Shown here in pieces: positions 52,482 through 60,903 of a DNA stretch of 64,000 nucleotides. The first letter of the stretch is position 1, and every line of letters starts with the position of its first letter. A model generated the notes under the pieces. The model ran no database searches and had not been told where the DNA came from. It saw only the letters and a list, made by a program, of their open reading frames with translations. The translations under genes and the position numbers were made by a program. The DNA is from UBA1660 sp964462035 (GTDB lineage Bacteria > Myxococcota_A > Polyangia > Polyangiales > Houyiibacteriaceae): contig CAYXAP010000005.1 in assembly GCA_964462035.1 (NCBI GenBank), positions 1-64,000 on the forward strand, read 5' to 3'.

Positions 52482-53293
52482 CGCAGCGCCTCCGAGGCCC
52501 GCGCGGCGTGGTCGGCCCAGACGCCCTCGCGGGCGTGGTCCCACGCGGAGCGCGCCCCGCCGCGGTCGCCGATGGCCAGCAGCGCGACCGCCTTGCGCGC
52601 GAATCGCTCCGAGTCCGGAATGGGCAGCGAGTTGAGCAGCTCGTCGACCCGTCCGCGCGTCGCGACGAGCTCGGCGAGCTGCCGCCACTCGTCCTCGTCG
52701 CCGTTCTGCCGATGGAGCACGAGCGCGAGCCCGATCGCGGCGCGTGGATCGTGGGCGACGGCGCGGAGCGCTTCGCGATAGGCCCGCTCCGCGTCGGAGA
52801 GGCGCTCGGGACCGAGGACGGAGAGCACGTCCCCATAGAGTACGTAGAGGTTCTGACGATTGGGTCCTTCGCTCATTCGACCGAGGAGCCGACCCAGCAA
52901 CACCCCCGCACGATCGTGGTGGCCGGCGCGGGCGAGCAGGTCCGCGCCCTGACCGCCATCGAGCGGATCGTCGAGCGCGGCCGGGTCCAGATCGAGCGCT
53001 CGTTCGAGCGCTTCGGCGCCCCCTTCGTTGTCGCCGAGCTCGCCACGAGCCAAGCCGAGCACTACGTGGGCCTCCGGCCGGTCGGGGAGCCGTTCGGACG
53101 CATCCTGAGCGAGCTGGGCTGCGCGGTTGAAGCGCCGGGCCCGGAGCGCGCGTCGGGCTCGGGTCACCTCTTCCCGGTAGACTCGAGTCCCCGGTCGGCG
53201 GACTTCGTCCCAGAAGTCGGAGTCCGCCTGTGCCACCTCGGGCGTCGCGCACAGCAGCAGCGCGAGCAGGGCGAGTTGTCCTCGGCCGGTCAT
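52478..53293 (-). CDS. Exported TPR protein
   Basis: A 271-residue protein, signal LLALLLCATPEVAQA, then DSDFWDEVRRPG and TPR repeats (RALRARRFNRAAQLAQDASE, HVVLGLARGELGDNEGGAEALERAL). It shares the SDFW-E-R-PG element with the next gene, to which it is translationally coupled (ATGA). TACGCT ends 9 nt before the ATG. It begins 25 nt after the stop of the HD/receiver regulator, so it may belong to the same unit. Confidence 0.78.
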   Translation of the reverse strand: MTGRGQLALLALLLCATPEVAQADSDFWDEVRRPGTRVYREEVTRARRALRARRFNRAAQLAQDASERLPDRPEAHVVLGLARGELGDNEGGAEALERALDLDPAALDDPLDGGQGADLLARAGHHDRAGVLLGRLLGRMSEGPNRQNLYVLYGDVLSVLGPERLSDAERAYREALRAVAHDPRAAIGLALVLHRQNGDEDEWRQLAELVATRGRVDELLNSLPIPDSERFARKAVALLAIGDRGGARSAWDHAREGVWADHAARASEALR

Positions 53294-53302
53294 CCTCGGT
53301 GC

Positions 53303-53308
53303 AGCGTA
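53303..53308 (-). promoter_or_regulatory. Putative -10 element, near-leaderless start
   Basis: TACGCT on the minus strand, ending 9 nt before the ATG at 53293, within the 25-nt gap after the regulator gene. Confidence 0.3.
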
Positions 53309-53318
53309 CCCAATGGGC

Positions 53319-55394
53319 TCACCCCTCGTCGACGCGCCGCATGGCCTCGAGGAGGAGCGTTTCGGTCGGCACCTCGATGAGGCGCGTCGTCGGCAGCTGC
53401 GTCGGGTCGAGGGAGAACTCGCCCTCGTCGATCCGCATCAGGGCGTAGAACGCTTCTTCGCCTCGCTCGCCGCCGATGCTGGCGTCCCACACATGGCCTT
53501 CGCGGAAGTGGAGCTCGCCGCTCCTCCCGCTGCCGCGCACGACCAGCTTCCCGGATTTGCGGCCGTTGCCGAGCACCTGGACCACGTCCGGGAGCGCCAT
53601 CTCGGAGAGGCTGCCCCGGATGCCCCGGCCCGCGCCGGAGCTGAGCAGCTGCCGCACCTTCGCGACCACGACCTCGGGCGAGGCGGGCTTCACCAGGTAG
53701 TCCGCCGCGCCGAGCGAGAAGCCGCGGTTCACGCTCTCCCGGTCGCCCTTCGACGTGAGGAAGAGGATGGGTCCCTGGAAGCCCGCGCTCTGGAGCTTCT
53801 CCATCATCGCAAACCCATCGGTACCGCTCAGCTGGACCTCGGAGACGATCGCGTCGATCGAGTGCTGGTCGACCTTCTCGAGGGCGTCGGCGGCGTCTCG
53901 CGCGACGCGGACGTCGTAGCCACCGGCCGAGAGCCGGATGTCGAGCACGGTGGTCTCGTCCGGGTCCGGGTCGACCAGAAGGATCGTCCGTCGCTCCGCC
54001 AGGAGCTTCCGCTCGAGGTCGCCGATGGCCAGCTCGCGGAGCAGCCGCACGAGGGACGGGTCGAAGAGGCTCTCGGCGAAGCCCTGCATCGCGTTGATCG
54101 CTTCGGCCGGCTCGAGCTTGCGGCGGTAGGGGTTCTTCGCATGACCGGTCAGGTCGGCGAAGGTCTCGGCGATCGCGATGATCCGAGCCCCCAGTGGGAT
54201 GTCCGTTCCCTTCAGCCGGCTCGGGAAGCCCTTGCCGTCCCATCGCTCGTAGAGGTGGTCGAGCGCCTGGAGCGTGGACTTCGGAACGGCCGCGCCCTCG
54301 AAGAGCCGACCGGGGGTGCCGTAGCTCCGCTCGGCCTGGCTGCGGTGCCCTTCGTAGCGCGACACGTTCAGCGCGGTGAGGTGATAGTTCCCGGACTTGC
54401 CGATGTCGTGCAGGTAGGCGGCGATGACGATGCCCTGCCGCGTGCTGCCGCGGAGCCCGAGGCGGTCACAGAGATCGCGGGTCAGCCGAGCGACCTCGAG
54501 GCTGTGATCCTTCAGCTCGCCCCGATCGCGCTCGAGGAGAGTGACCATCACGTGGAGCATGTCGAGGTACGCCGCCCGCTCGCTCGCCAGCGCTTCCGGC
54601 GGTGCCGATGACGCCGGCTGCGACTCGGACGAGGACGAGCTGCTCGCGGCCAACCCGGCAACGATGTCCGGCGCGCTGATCACCAGTGGCGACGCGTCCG
54701 GTTGGGGCGGCGGCGGTCCCGGCGGGGGCTTCACCGCGGGGGCGGCCCTCGGCGTGGCAGCCTTGGGCGGCGCGACGCCGGCGAAGCCGAAGTCGTCGAA
54801 GCCGTCCATGCTGTCGAAGCCGTCGATGGGAATCGCGCCGCTGTCGACCGCGGGGAAGGCGCCGGTGTCGTAGGCGGCCACACCGGACTTCTTCTTCTTG
54901 CGGACGGCGCGCTCACCGAGGAGCGGCACGAAGGCGCGTCCGTCGCCATCGTAGTGCTTCCGGATCGCGGCCTCGATCGCGGCAGGGCGAGCCACCAGGA
55001 GCTTCACGTTCTTGGCCCCCGCCGCGACCCGCAGCTGTTCCTCGAGGGCGCCGTTCGGTTCCGCGACCACGACCGCGAGTGTGCCGCTCGCGGCCTTCCA
55101 GAGGATCGGGCACGCGAGCACGCGCTGCGCGAGCTGCCGCGGGATCATCCGGAGGAGCTGTCGGTCGACGTTCGCGCGGGAGAGCTTCTCGGTGCTCACG
55201 AACTGGGTCTTGTGGTGCGCCGCGAGCCACTTCATGAGCATCGATTCGCTCATGCCGTCGGTGGCGAGGATCGCTTCCTCGGCACGGCGACCGCTCGACC
55301 GCGCTTCGGCCATCGCGCGGTCGAACTGGTCCTCCGTGAGTTGGCCCTGGGACCGGAGCGCGTCCAGCACGTTCTGACCGGCGACCGTGCTCAC
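53319..55394 (-). CDS. HD-GYP-like/receiver/DUF4388 signalling protein
   Basis: A 691-residue multidomain regulator with a GTG start and GGGAG nearby. Residues 1-150 resemble the MshEN/T2SSE N-terminal domain; a Pro-rich linker follows. Residues about 275-460 are an HD domain: HSLEVARLTRDL, HDIGK (H329, D330) and HLYERWDGKGFP 380-391, a variant of the HD-GYP motif (GFP). Residues 470-585 are a response-regulator fold with VDPDPDE acidic patch and Lys569, but the phosphoacceptor position is Glu519 (IVSEVQL). Residues about 590-691 are DUF4388 (PATAN-like). It may hydrolyse cyclic di-GMP or signal independently of phosphorylation; both are inference. Gap 55395-55518 upstream holds nothing evident. 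Confidence 0.85.
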   Translation of the reverse strand: MSTVAGQNVLDALRSQGQLTEDQFDRAMAEARSSGRRAEEAILATDGMSESMLMKWLAAHHKTQFVSTEKLSRANVDRQLLRMIPRQLAQRVLACPILWKAASGTLAVVVAEPNGALEEQLRVAAGAKNVKLLVARPAAIEAAIRKHYDGDGRAFVPLLGERAVRKKKKSGVAAYDTGAFPAVDSGAIPIDGFDSMDGFDDFGFAGVAPPKAATPRAAPAVKPPPGPPPPQPDASPLVISAPDIVAGLAASSSSSSESQPASSAPPEALASERAAYLDMLHVMVTLLERDRGELKDHSLEVARLTRDLCDRLGLRGSTRQGIVIAAYLHDIGKSGNYHLTALNVSRYEGHRSQAERSYGTPGRLFEGAAVPKSTLQALDHLYERWDGKGFPSRLKGTDIPLGARIIAIAETFADLTGHAKNPYRRKLEPAEAINAMQGFAESLFDPSLVRLLRELAIGDLERKLLAERRTILLVDPDPDETTVLDIRLSAGGYDVRVARDAADALEKVDQHSIDAIVSEVQLSGTDGFAMMEKLQSAGFQGPILFLTSKGDRESVNRGFSLGAADYLVKPASPEVVVAKVRQLLSSGAGRGIRGSLSEMALPDVVQVLGNGRKSGKLVVRGSGRSGELHFREGHVWDASIGGERGEEAFYALMRIDEGEFSLDPTQLPTTRLIEVPTETLLLEAMRRVDEG

Positions 55395-55518
55395 TGAGAG
55401 GCTCCCGGATGGCGGACGCTGGCGACGGAGAGTGGCATGGGTCGGAGGGTCGGCGCTTGGCCGGAAGATCGCTACCCTAGCAGAGCCGAGGGTCCTGTCA
55501 TGTTCTCGAAAACGCCGT

Positions 55519-56280
55519 TCAGAGGGCCACGAAGAGCTGCGTCAGGAGCGCATCGGCGACCAGGATGGTAATGCTCACGACGACCACCGACCTGGTCGTG
55601 CTGCTCCCGACGCCCTCGGTGCCCCCGTGGGTCGTCATCCCGAAGTGGCAGCCCAGGATGGCGACGAGGAACCCGAAGACCGGGGTCTTGCTCAGGCCGC
55701 TGAGGTAGTCCTGCAGCGTCACCGCGTCGAGGGCGGCGCTGATGAAGGCAGAGCCGGTGAGACCGTAGGAGGTGATGCCCACGACCATCGCGGCGGCCAT
55801 CCCGAGCACGAGCGCGATGCACGCGATCAGCGGCATGATGATCACGCTGGCGACCACCCGCGGGACCACCAGCTTCCGGATCGGGTCGGCGCCCAGCGCA
55901 CGGATCGCGTCGATCTGCTCCGTGACGGCCATGGACCCGATCTCCGCCGCCATGCCCGCCGCGATCCGGCTGCCGACCACCAGCGACGTGAGCGCCGGGG
56001 CGAGCTCGCGGGCTTCGCTGATCCCGATCACTCGGCCCAGCGCCTCCTTGGCACCGTACTTCTCCATGAAGACGCCGAACTGGATGGTCATGACGATGCC
56101 GACGAAGACCGCGGTCGCCGAGGCGATGGCCATGCTCCGCACACCGAGCTGCTCGAGCTGGTAGACGAACTCGCGCCCCTCGAAGCGGGTGCGGAAGAGG
56201 GTCTTGATCGACCGGATGCCGAGCACGGCGACGGCGCCGACCTCTTCGAGAGCGCCGCGGGCGCGGGAGCCAGCGCTCAT
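55519..56280 (-). CDS. MlaE-type lipid transport permease
   Basis: A 253-residue polytopic membrane protein of the MlaE/YrbE family, the permease of ABC systems that move phospholipids between membranes. Features: FGVFMEKYGAKEALGRVIGISEARELAPALTSLVVGSRIAAGMAAEIGSMAVTEQIDAIRALGADP and a C-terminal TRSVVVVSITILVADALLTQLF helix. The ATG at 56280 overlaps the upstream lipoprotein stop (ATGA). No MlaF ATPase or MlaD substrate-binding protein is present in the window; they may be encoded elsewhere. Confidence 0.9.
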   Translation of the reverse strand: MSAGSRARGALEEVGAVAVLGIRSIKTLFRTRFEGREFVYQLEQLGVRSMAIASATAVFVGIVMTIQFGVFMEKYGAKEALGRVIGISEARELAPALTSLVVGSRIAAGMAAEIGSMAVTEQIDAIRALGADPIRKLVVPRVVASVIIMPLIACIALVLGMAAAMVVGITSYGLTGSAFISAALDAVTLQDYLSGLSKTPVFGFLVAILGCHFGMTTHGGTEGVGSSTTRSVVVVSITILVADALLTQLFVAL

Positions 56281-56804
56281 CGGGTCTCGAAGCTCGCCAA
56301 CATGCCTTCGAGGTCGGAGCGCGCGCGCTCGAAGTCCGACCCCGGTGGGGTGACCGCAGCGAAGTCGTACACACACTCGTCCTTCTTGAGCACGATGAGG
56401 AGGAGCTCCCGGGGCACCCCGTCGAGCTTGGCGCGCACGTGGGTGTGGAGGGCTTCACGGCCGGCCATCGGGACCCGCCGTTGATCGACCAGCGATCGCT
56501 CCGTGAACCCGATCATCAGGTGGTTGGTGAGCGCTTCGAGCGGGATGTCCAGGCCCGGATCACAGCTCGAGTTGACCTGGATGACCGCGCCCTCCTTCGC
56601 CCACGCGAGATCGTTGGCTCCCTCGACCGAGATCGACTGCCAACCGTTCCCGGGGCTGGCGAGCCGGAAGCGGGTCTCCGAGTCCTGGTAGACGTCACCG
56701 TCGTAGCTGCCGCTGCTGACGCAGCCGACCAGCGCGAGCACGAGTGCCTGGCAGAGCGGGGGGCGCACGGCCGGGACCCTAATACGACTGCGTGGCGCGG
56801 TCAT
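56277..56804 (-). CDS. Lipoprotein, unknown
   Basis: A 175-residue lipoprotein (lipobox LALVGC, about residue 28). The mature domain (YQDSETRFRLASPGNGWQSISVEG, WAKEGAVIQVNSSC, RREALHTHVRAKLDGVPRELLLIVLKKDECVYDFAAV) has a compact alpha/beta pattern resembling the PsbP or Mog1-like lipoproteins. Two cysteines could pair. It overlaps its neighbours on both sides by ATGA, so it is probably part of a lipid-transport unit with the permease. Confidence 0.75.
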   Translation of the reverse strand: MTAPRSRIRVPAVRPPLCQALVLALVGCVSSGSYDGDVYQDSETRFRLASPGNGWQSISVEGANDLAWAKEGAVIQVNSSCDPGLDIPLEALTNHLMIGFTERSLVDQRRVPMAGREALHTHVRAKLDGVPRELLLIVLKKDECVYDFAAVTPPGSDFERARSDLEGMLASFETR

Positions 56805-57595
56805 CCCCGGTCGAGGAGTGTGTGGACCACCGCGCCGGAGACCGCGACCAGGGTGAACATCGCCACCCGCCAACGCTGACGGTTGATGGGGGGAGGGCGC
56901 TGACGGCGGAGGCCGGGGCCGACGAACGCCGCGAGCACGAGCGCGCCGAGGGCGCCCCCGACCGCGGCAGCGAGGGTTCCGGCAGCGTCGGCGGCTTCGC
57001 CCCAGGCTCGGAAGAGCGCGCCTTCGCCACCCAGGTAGGGCGCCACCAGGGCCAGCGTGATGGCCCCGAGTCCCGCGATGCCCAACACCAGCCGGCGGCG
57101 CCATCGTCGGCCCCCCGCGTCGTCTTCCGTCAGCGCCTTCATGTCCCGGTGCCGAACGTCCGAGCGCTCGACGGGTCGCGCCAGCACCGATGCGGTCACG
57201 GCCAGGTAGGCCAGCAGGGAAGCGCTTCCGAGCGCGAGAGCCAGGGCAGGGTGGCTGTCGTTGGTCGCGCCCCGCTCGAGCAGCATGACCACGCCCAGGG
57301 CGGCCGCCGGGACCAGTCCCACCAGCAAGAGAGTGGCCAGAAAACGGGAGCGTCCCCCTTCGGAGGGGGCCTTTCCGCCCAGCAGGGCCGCGCCGACCGC
57401 CAGGGGAAGCAGGATGCCGAACGACGCCGCGAGGCCCAGCCAGTGTTGGACGATCACGGCTGGAATGGCGCCGACGACGAGCCAGAGGTTGACTCCCAAC
57501 ACGAGGACACGTGCTCGTTCGCTTCCAGTCGGGCGGGCCCGGCTTTCCGTTGCCGCGGGGACCGGCAAGATAGGGTTCAACGAGGGTCGGGTCAT
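56801..57595 (-). CDS. Membrane protein, unknown
   Basis: A 264-residue polytopic protein with about seven hydrophobic helices and a cytosolic N-terminus. No transporter signature recognised. It is the first gene of a three-gene overlapping operon (membrane protein, lipoprotein, MlaE permease), so an envelope role is plausible. Its ATG lies only 14 bp from the start of the divergent kinase, so the promoters of the two genes must lie inside or across the neighbouring coding sequences. Confidence 0.75.
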   Translation of the reverse strand: MTRPSLNPILPVPAATESRARPTGSERARVLVLGVNLWLVVGAIPAVIVQHWLGLAASFGILLPLAVGAALLGGKAPSEGGRSRFLATLLLVGLVPAAALGVVMLLERGATNDSHPALALALGSASLLAYLAVTASVLARPVERSDVRHRDMKALTEDDAGGRRWRRRLVLGIAGLGAITLALVAPYLGGEGALFRAWGEAADAAGTLAAAVGGALGALVLAAFVGPGLRRQRPPPINRQRWRVAMFTLVAVSGAVVHTLLDRG

Positions 57596-57597
57596 GG

Positions 57598-57603
57598 TAG
57601 ACT
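57598..57603 (+). promoter_or_regulatory. Putative -10 element, leaderless start
   Basis: TAGACT ends 6 nt before the GTG at 57610; TTCAAC 16 nt upstream is a weak -35. The -35 lies within the first codons of the divergent gene. Confidence 0.45.
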
Positions 57604-57609
57604 CCGCGC

Positions 57610-60606
57610 GTGCGACTCTGCCATCAGTGCGGAGCCGTCGCCACCGAAGGCGACAAGTTCTGCCGCTCCTGTGGGGCTGCGATCGACAACTCGTCGAGCG
57701 CGAACGATCCCCTGGTGGGACGGACCATCGGGGGTAACTACCTGGTTCAGGAGTTGGTCGGCGTCGGGGGTATGGGCCGGGTCTATCGATCGGAGCAGAG
57801 CACGCTCGGTCGGACGGTCGCCATCAAGGTCATTCACCCGCACCTGCTCAGCGACGAGCAGACCGTCGCGCGCTTCTACGGCGAGGCACGGGCGGCGAGT
57901 CGGCTGAACCACCCCAACAGCGTCTCGATCATCGACTTCGGGCGCACCGACGACGGAATTCTCTATCTCGCGATGGAGTTCCTGAAGGGCAAGGACCTCG
58001 CCCTCGTGATGCACGAGGAGGGGCCGCTCCCCTTCCCGCGGATCTGCGAGATCCTGATCGGGGTCCTCGAGGCGCTCGACGAAGCGCACGCCTTCGACAT
58101 CGTCCACCGCGACATGAAGCCGGAGAACATCATTCTCCGCCGGCTGCAGTCCGGTGACGACCTGGTCAAGGTCGTGGACTTCGGCCTCGCGACCATCGTC
58201 GGCAACAACTCCACCTCGATCACGCGACCGGGCCTGGTCTGCGGCACACCCGACTACATGCCCCCGGAGCAGGCGCGGGGCGAGCAGGTCGATGGCCGCG
58301 GCGATCTCTACGCCCTCGGCGTCGTTCTCTTCGAGCTGCTGACGGATCAGCTCCCCTTCGACGACGAGACGCCGACCAAGGTCGTGCTCCGGCACATCAA
58401 TGACCCCGTGCCCGATCCGCGCGAGGTGGCCCCGCACCGCGGGATGCCGGACTCCCTCGCCGAAATCTGCATCCGGGCCCTGCAGAAGGACCGCAACCAC
58501 CGTTTCGCCAACGCATCCGAGATGCGCGACGCGATCCGCGACGCGCTCGATGCGATGCGCTCGACCACGTCGGGCGTCATGCAGACCGTCGCCTGTGGGA
58601 GCTGCGGGACGCAGAACCCCGCGGAGATGCGCTTCTGTGGGAACTGCGGCACCCGACTCGGCTCCAAGCAGCCGGCGCCCTCGAGCAGTCGCGCACCACG
58701 CACCTCGTTCCGGCCGATGGCCAACGTCCAGCGCCCCTTCGTGGGGCGCGTGGCCGAGCTCGAAGCGCTCGACGAGTACCGGCGGGCGGCCCTCGGGCGC
58801 CTCGTGCAGGTTCACGTCATGGGCGAGATGGGCGTCGGAAAGACGCGCCTGCTCGGCGAGGCCGCGGACCGCTACGCCGAAGCCGGTGACCTCGTGGTCG
58901 GCGCGGCATCGCACCCGACCGGTGCGCCGGTGCCCTACGGCCCGCTTCGGGAGCTCGTCGCGCTCCTCCTCGAGCGAAAGGTCGAGGAGCTCGAGGAGGT
59001 CGCCGCCGAGGGAAGCATCCTCGACCCGCTCTCGCGTGCCGGCTTGCAGGAGCTGGCCGAGGCCCGTGGCCTCGAGGGCTACACGGAGCGTTCCCGCATC
59101 GGCGCGGTCGCCGACGCGGTCGCCGCCGCCATTCGCACCGGTCTCGCGCGCACCGGCGCCGCGCGCGCCGTGCTGGTCATCGACGACATCGACAAGGGCG
59201 ACGGGCTCACCCAGAAGGTGCTCGCGCAGCTCGACGAGTCGCTCGGTGAGACGTCCGTTCTGCTCCTCCTCGGCATGGGACCGAGCAGTCGCGCGGAAGG
59301 CAACGTCATCGAGCTCGCGGGGCTCACGCTCGAGCAGGCGGGCCAGTTCCTCAAGGGCGACACCGAGGCGGTGCGGCCGGGCGCGTCCACCGTGATGCCC
59401 GGCCGGCGCCTGCTGCCGCTCTATCTGGAGCAGCTCCACTCGCTCGGTGCTCAGGGACTCGGCGACGAGACCATGCCGCCGCGCTTGGCCGATGCCGTCG
59501 CCCAGCGTGTGGACCGGGTCGGCATCGCCGCTCGCCGCGTGATGCAGACCGTCGCCGCCTACGGTGGCAACTGTGAGCTCGAGGTCCTTCGCGAGCTGGT
59601 GGACCCCGCCGACATGAGCGGCCTCGAGGAGCTGTCCGACGCCGGGCTCGCGATCGTGAGCGCCTCGTCGGTCGACCTCACTCACCCCTTCATCGCCGAG
59701 CTCGTCGCCGCGTTCATCCCGGCCGAGGCCCGTAAAGAGGTGCACGCACGGATCCTCGCGCTGGTGACCGAGCGTGGCGCGCCCCTCGAGGTGCGCGCAG
59801 AGCATGCCTACCGCTCCGGCCAGCCGATGCGCTCGCTGATGACTCTCGAGCGGATGGGCGACACCGCCCTCCGTCGTGGGGATACCCGCGCGGCGGTCCT
59901 CGCCTACCGGCGGGCGCTCGAGCTCGCCCGCCGTGAGATGCTCGAGAGTGGCGACACGGTGATGGACACCGCACTGGTGACCTTCAGCCGGAAGCTCGGC
60001 TGGGCGATGGCTCGTGCCGGCGACCTCGCGGGCGCCGATGGCGTCGTTCGCGAGGCCTTCGACCTCACCGGTCGCTTCTCTTCGGCTCGCGCGCGAATGC
60101 ACGTCGTCCTCGGCCGCATCGCCACGCTCCGTGACCGGCGGCGCGACGCCATGCGCCAGTTCGGTCAGGCGCTCGAGATCGTGGCGGGCGAGGATCCCGA
60201 GGTGGAGAGCGACGTCCAGCTCGCCCTCGGCGAGTCGCGCGCATCCGACGGGGATCCGGCGGGCGCGGCGAACGCGTACCGGCGGGCGCTCGAGCTCCTC
60301 GACGGGAGCAGCGGCGATCTCACCACGCGAGCTCGCGTGCGACTCGATCTCGCGGAGGTCCTGCTCGCGATCGGCGACGCGGATCAGTGCCGGGAACAGG
60401 CGGAGACGGGTCGGAACCTCGCGGAGGAGGCGGGCGCTGGCGCGCTGGTCGCGAGAGCGTCCGGTCTGCTCGGCCGAATCGCCGAGCTCGCCGGCGATCG
60501 AGAGACCGCCCGCACTCACTACGAGACCGCCGCCGCTCGGGCCGCGAGCGCGGGCGATGCCCTCGCCACGCGCCGCTGGCGAGACGCCGTGCTCCTCGCC
60601 AGCTGA
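57610..60606 (+). CDS. Ser/Thr kinase with two zinc ribbons, ATPase and TPRs
   Basis: A 998-residue signalling protein. Order: zinc ribbon (CHQCG 4-8 and CRSCG 18-22); Hanks kinase about 43-310 (GVGGMGRV 51-58, Lys73, HRDMKPEN 166-173, DFG 190-192, PPE 218-220); second zinc ribbon (CGSCG about 329-333 and CGNCG about 343-347); AAA/STAND ATPase (FVGRVAEL at 377, Walker A GEMGVGKT 405-412, Walker B VLVIDDIDKGD); TPR helices to the end. The GTG start is immediately downstream of a TAGACT hexamer. It is divergent from the membrane-protein operon. The paired zinc ribbons flanking the kinase domain are unusual. Targets unknown. Confidence 0.9.
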   Translation: MRLCHQCGAVATEGDKFCRSCGAAIDNSSSANDPLVGRTIGGNYLVQELVGVGGMGRVYRSEQSTLGRTVAIKVIHPHLLSDEQTVARFYGEARAASRLNHPNSVSIIDFGRTDDGILYLAMEFLKGKDLALVMHEEGPLPFPRICEILIGVLEALDEAHAFDIVHRDMKPENIILRRLQSGDDLVKVVDFGLATIVGNNSTSITRPGLVCGTPDYMPPEQARGEQVDGRGDLYALGVVLFELLTDQLPFDDETPTKVVLRHINDPVPDPREVAPHRGMPDSLAEICIRALQKDRNHRFANASEMRDAIRDALDAMRSTTSGVMQTVACGSCGTQNPAEMRFCGNCGTRLGSKQPAPSSSRAPRTSFRPMANVQRPFVGRVAELEALDEYRRAALGRLVQVHVMGEMGVGKTRLLGEAADRYAEAGDLVVGAASHPTGAPVPYGPLRELVALLLERKVEELEEVAAEGSILDPLSRAGLQELAEARGLEGYTERSRIGAVADAVAAAIRTGLARTGAARAVLVIDDIDKGDGLTQKVLAQLDESLGETSVLLLLGMGPSSRAEGNVIELAGLTLEQAGQFLKGDTEAVRPGASTVMPGRRLLPLYLEQLHSLGAQGLGDETMPPRLADAVAQRVDRVGIAARRVMQTVAAYGGNCELEVLRELVDPADMSGLEELSDAGLAIVSASSVDLTHPFIAELVAAFIPAEARKEVHARILALVTERGAPLEVRAEHAYRSGQPMRSLMTLERMGDTALRRGDTRAAVLAYRRALELARREMLESGDTVMDTALVTFSRKLGWAMARAGDLAGADGVVREAFDLTGRFSSARARMHVVLGRIATLRDRRRDAMRQFGQALEIVAGEDPEVESDVQLALGESRASDGDPAGAANAYRRALELLDGSSGDLTTRARVRLDLAEVLLAIGDADQCREQAETGRNLAEEAGAGALVARASGLLGRIAELAGDRETARTHYETAAARAASAGDALATRRWRDAVLLAS

Positions 60607-60903
60607 TCGCCGTTCAGCCCACCAATCCCCACAGAGGGACCACAAGGTGGTCAGATGTGCGTGAGTCGGCTCACGCTGTGCAATTCCCGCGCAGCCCCTG
60701 CAATCGCGGGGTCGATCGCCAATGGGCGTCCTGACCGAACGAATCCCCATCGAGGGTCGCCTTGCGCCCTACTTTTCGGGGTTGCTAGCTTCCGCCGGCC
60801 TCGCGTGACTCCCCACACGCTTGGCCCCAGACAGCTGGCCGGGCCGCTGGTGTGACGCGAGCCCCGCCTTCCCCTCCCCACTTCTTGACCGGATCGAGGC
60901 CAC
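60607..60903. other. Gene-free region with hairpin
   Basis: Between the kinase and the first protease. It contains a perfect hairpin at 60659-60676 (GCGTGAG, TCGG loop, CTCACGC) without a T-tract, so it is not a convincing intrinsic terminator. No convincing promoter or further gene is visible. The protease ATG at 60904 is preceded by a weak GAGGCC. Confidence 0.4.

Noticed and set aside
60659..60676. Perfect hairpin considered as a terminator
   Set aside because: No T-tract follows; kept only as a noted structure.
57592..60750. 1052-codon open frame on the minus strand opposite the zinc-ribbon kinase
   Set aside because: It mirrors the kinase frame in GC-rich DNA, has no signal, motif or plausible start, and the opposite frame has complete catalytic motifs.
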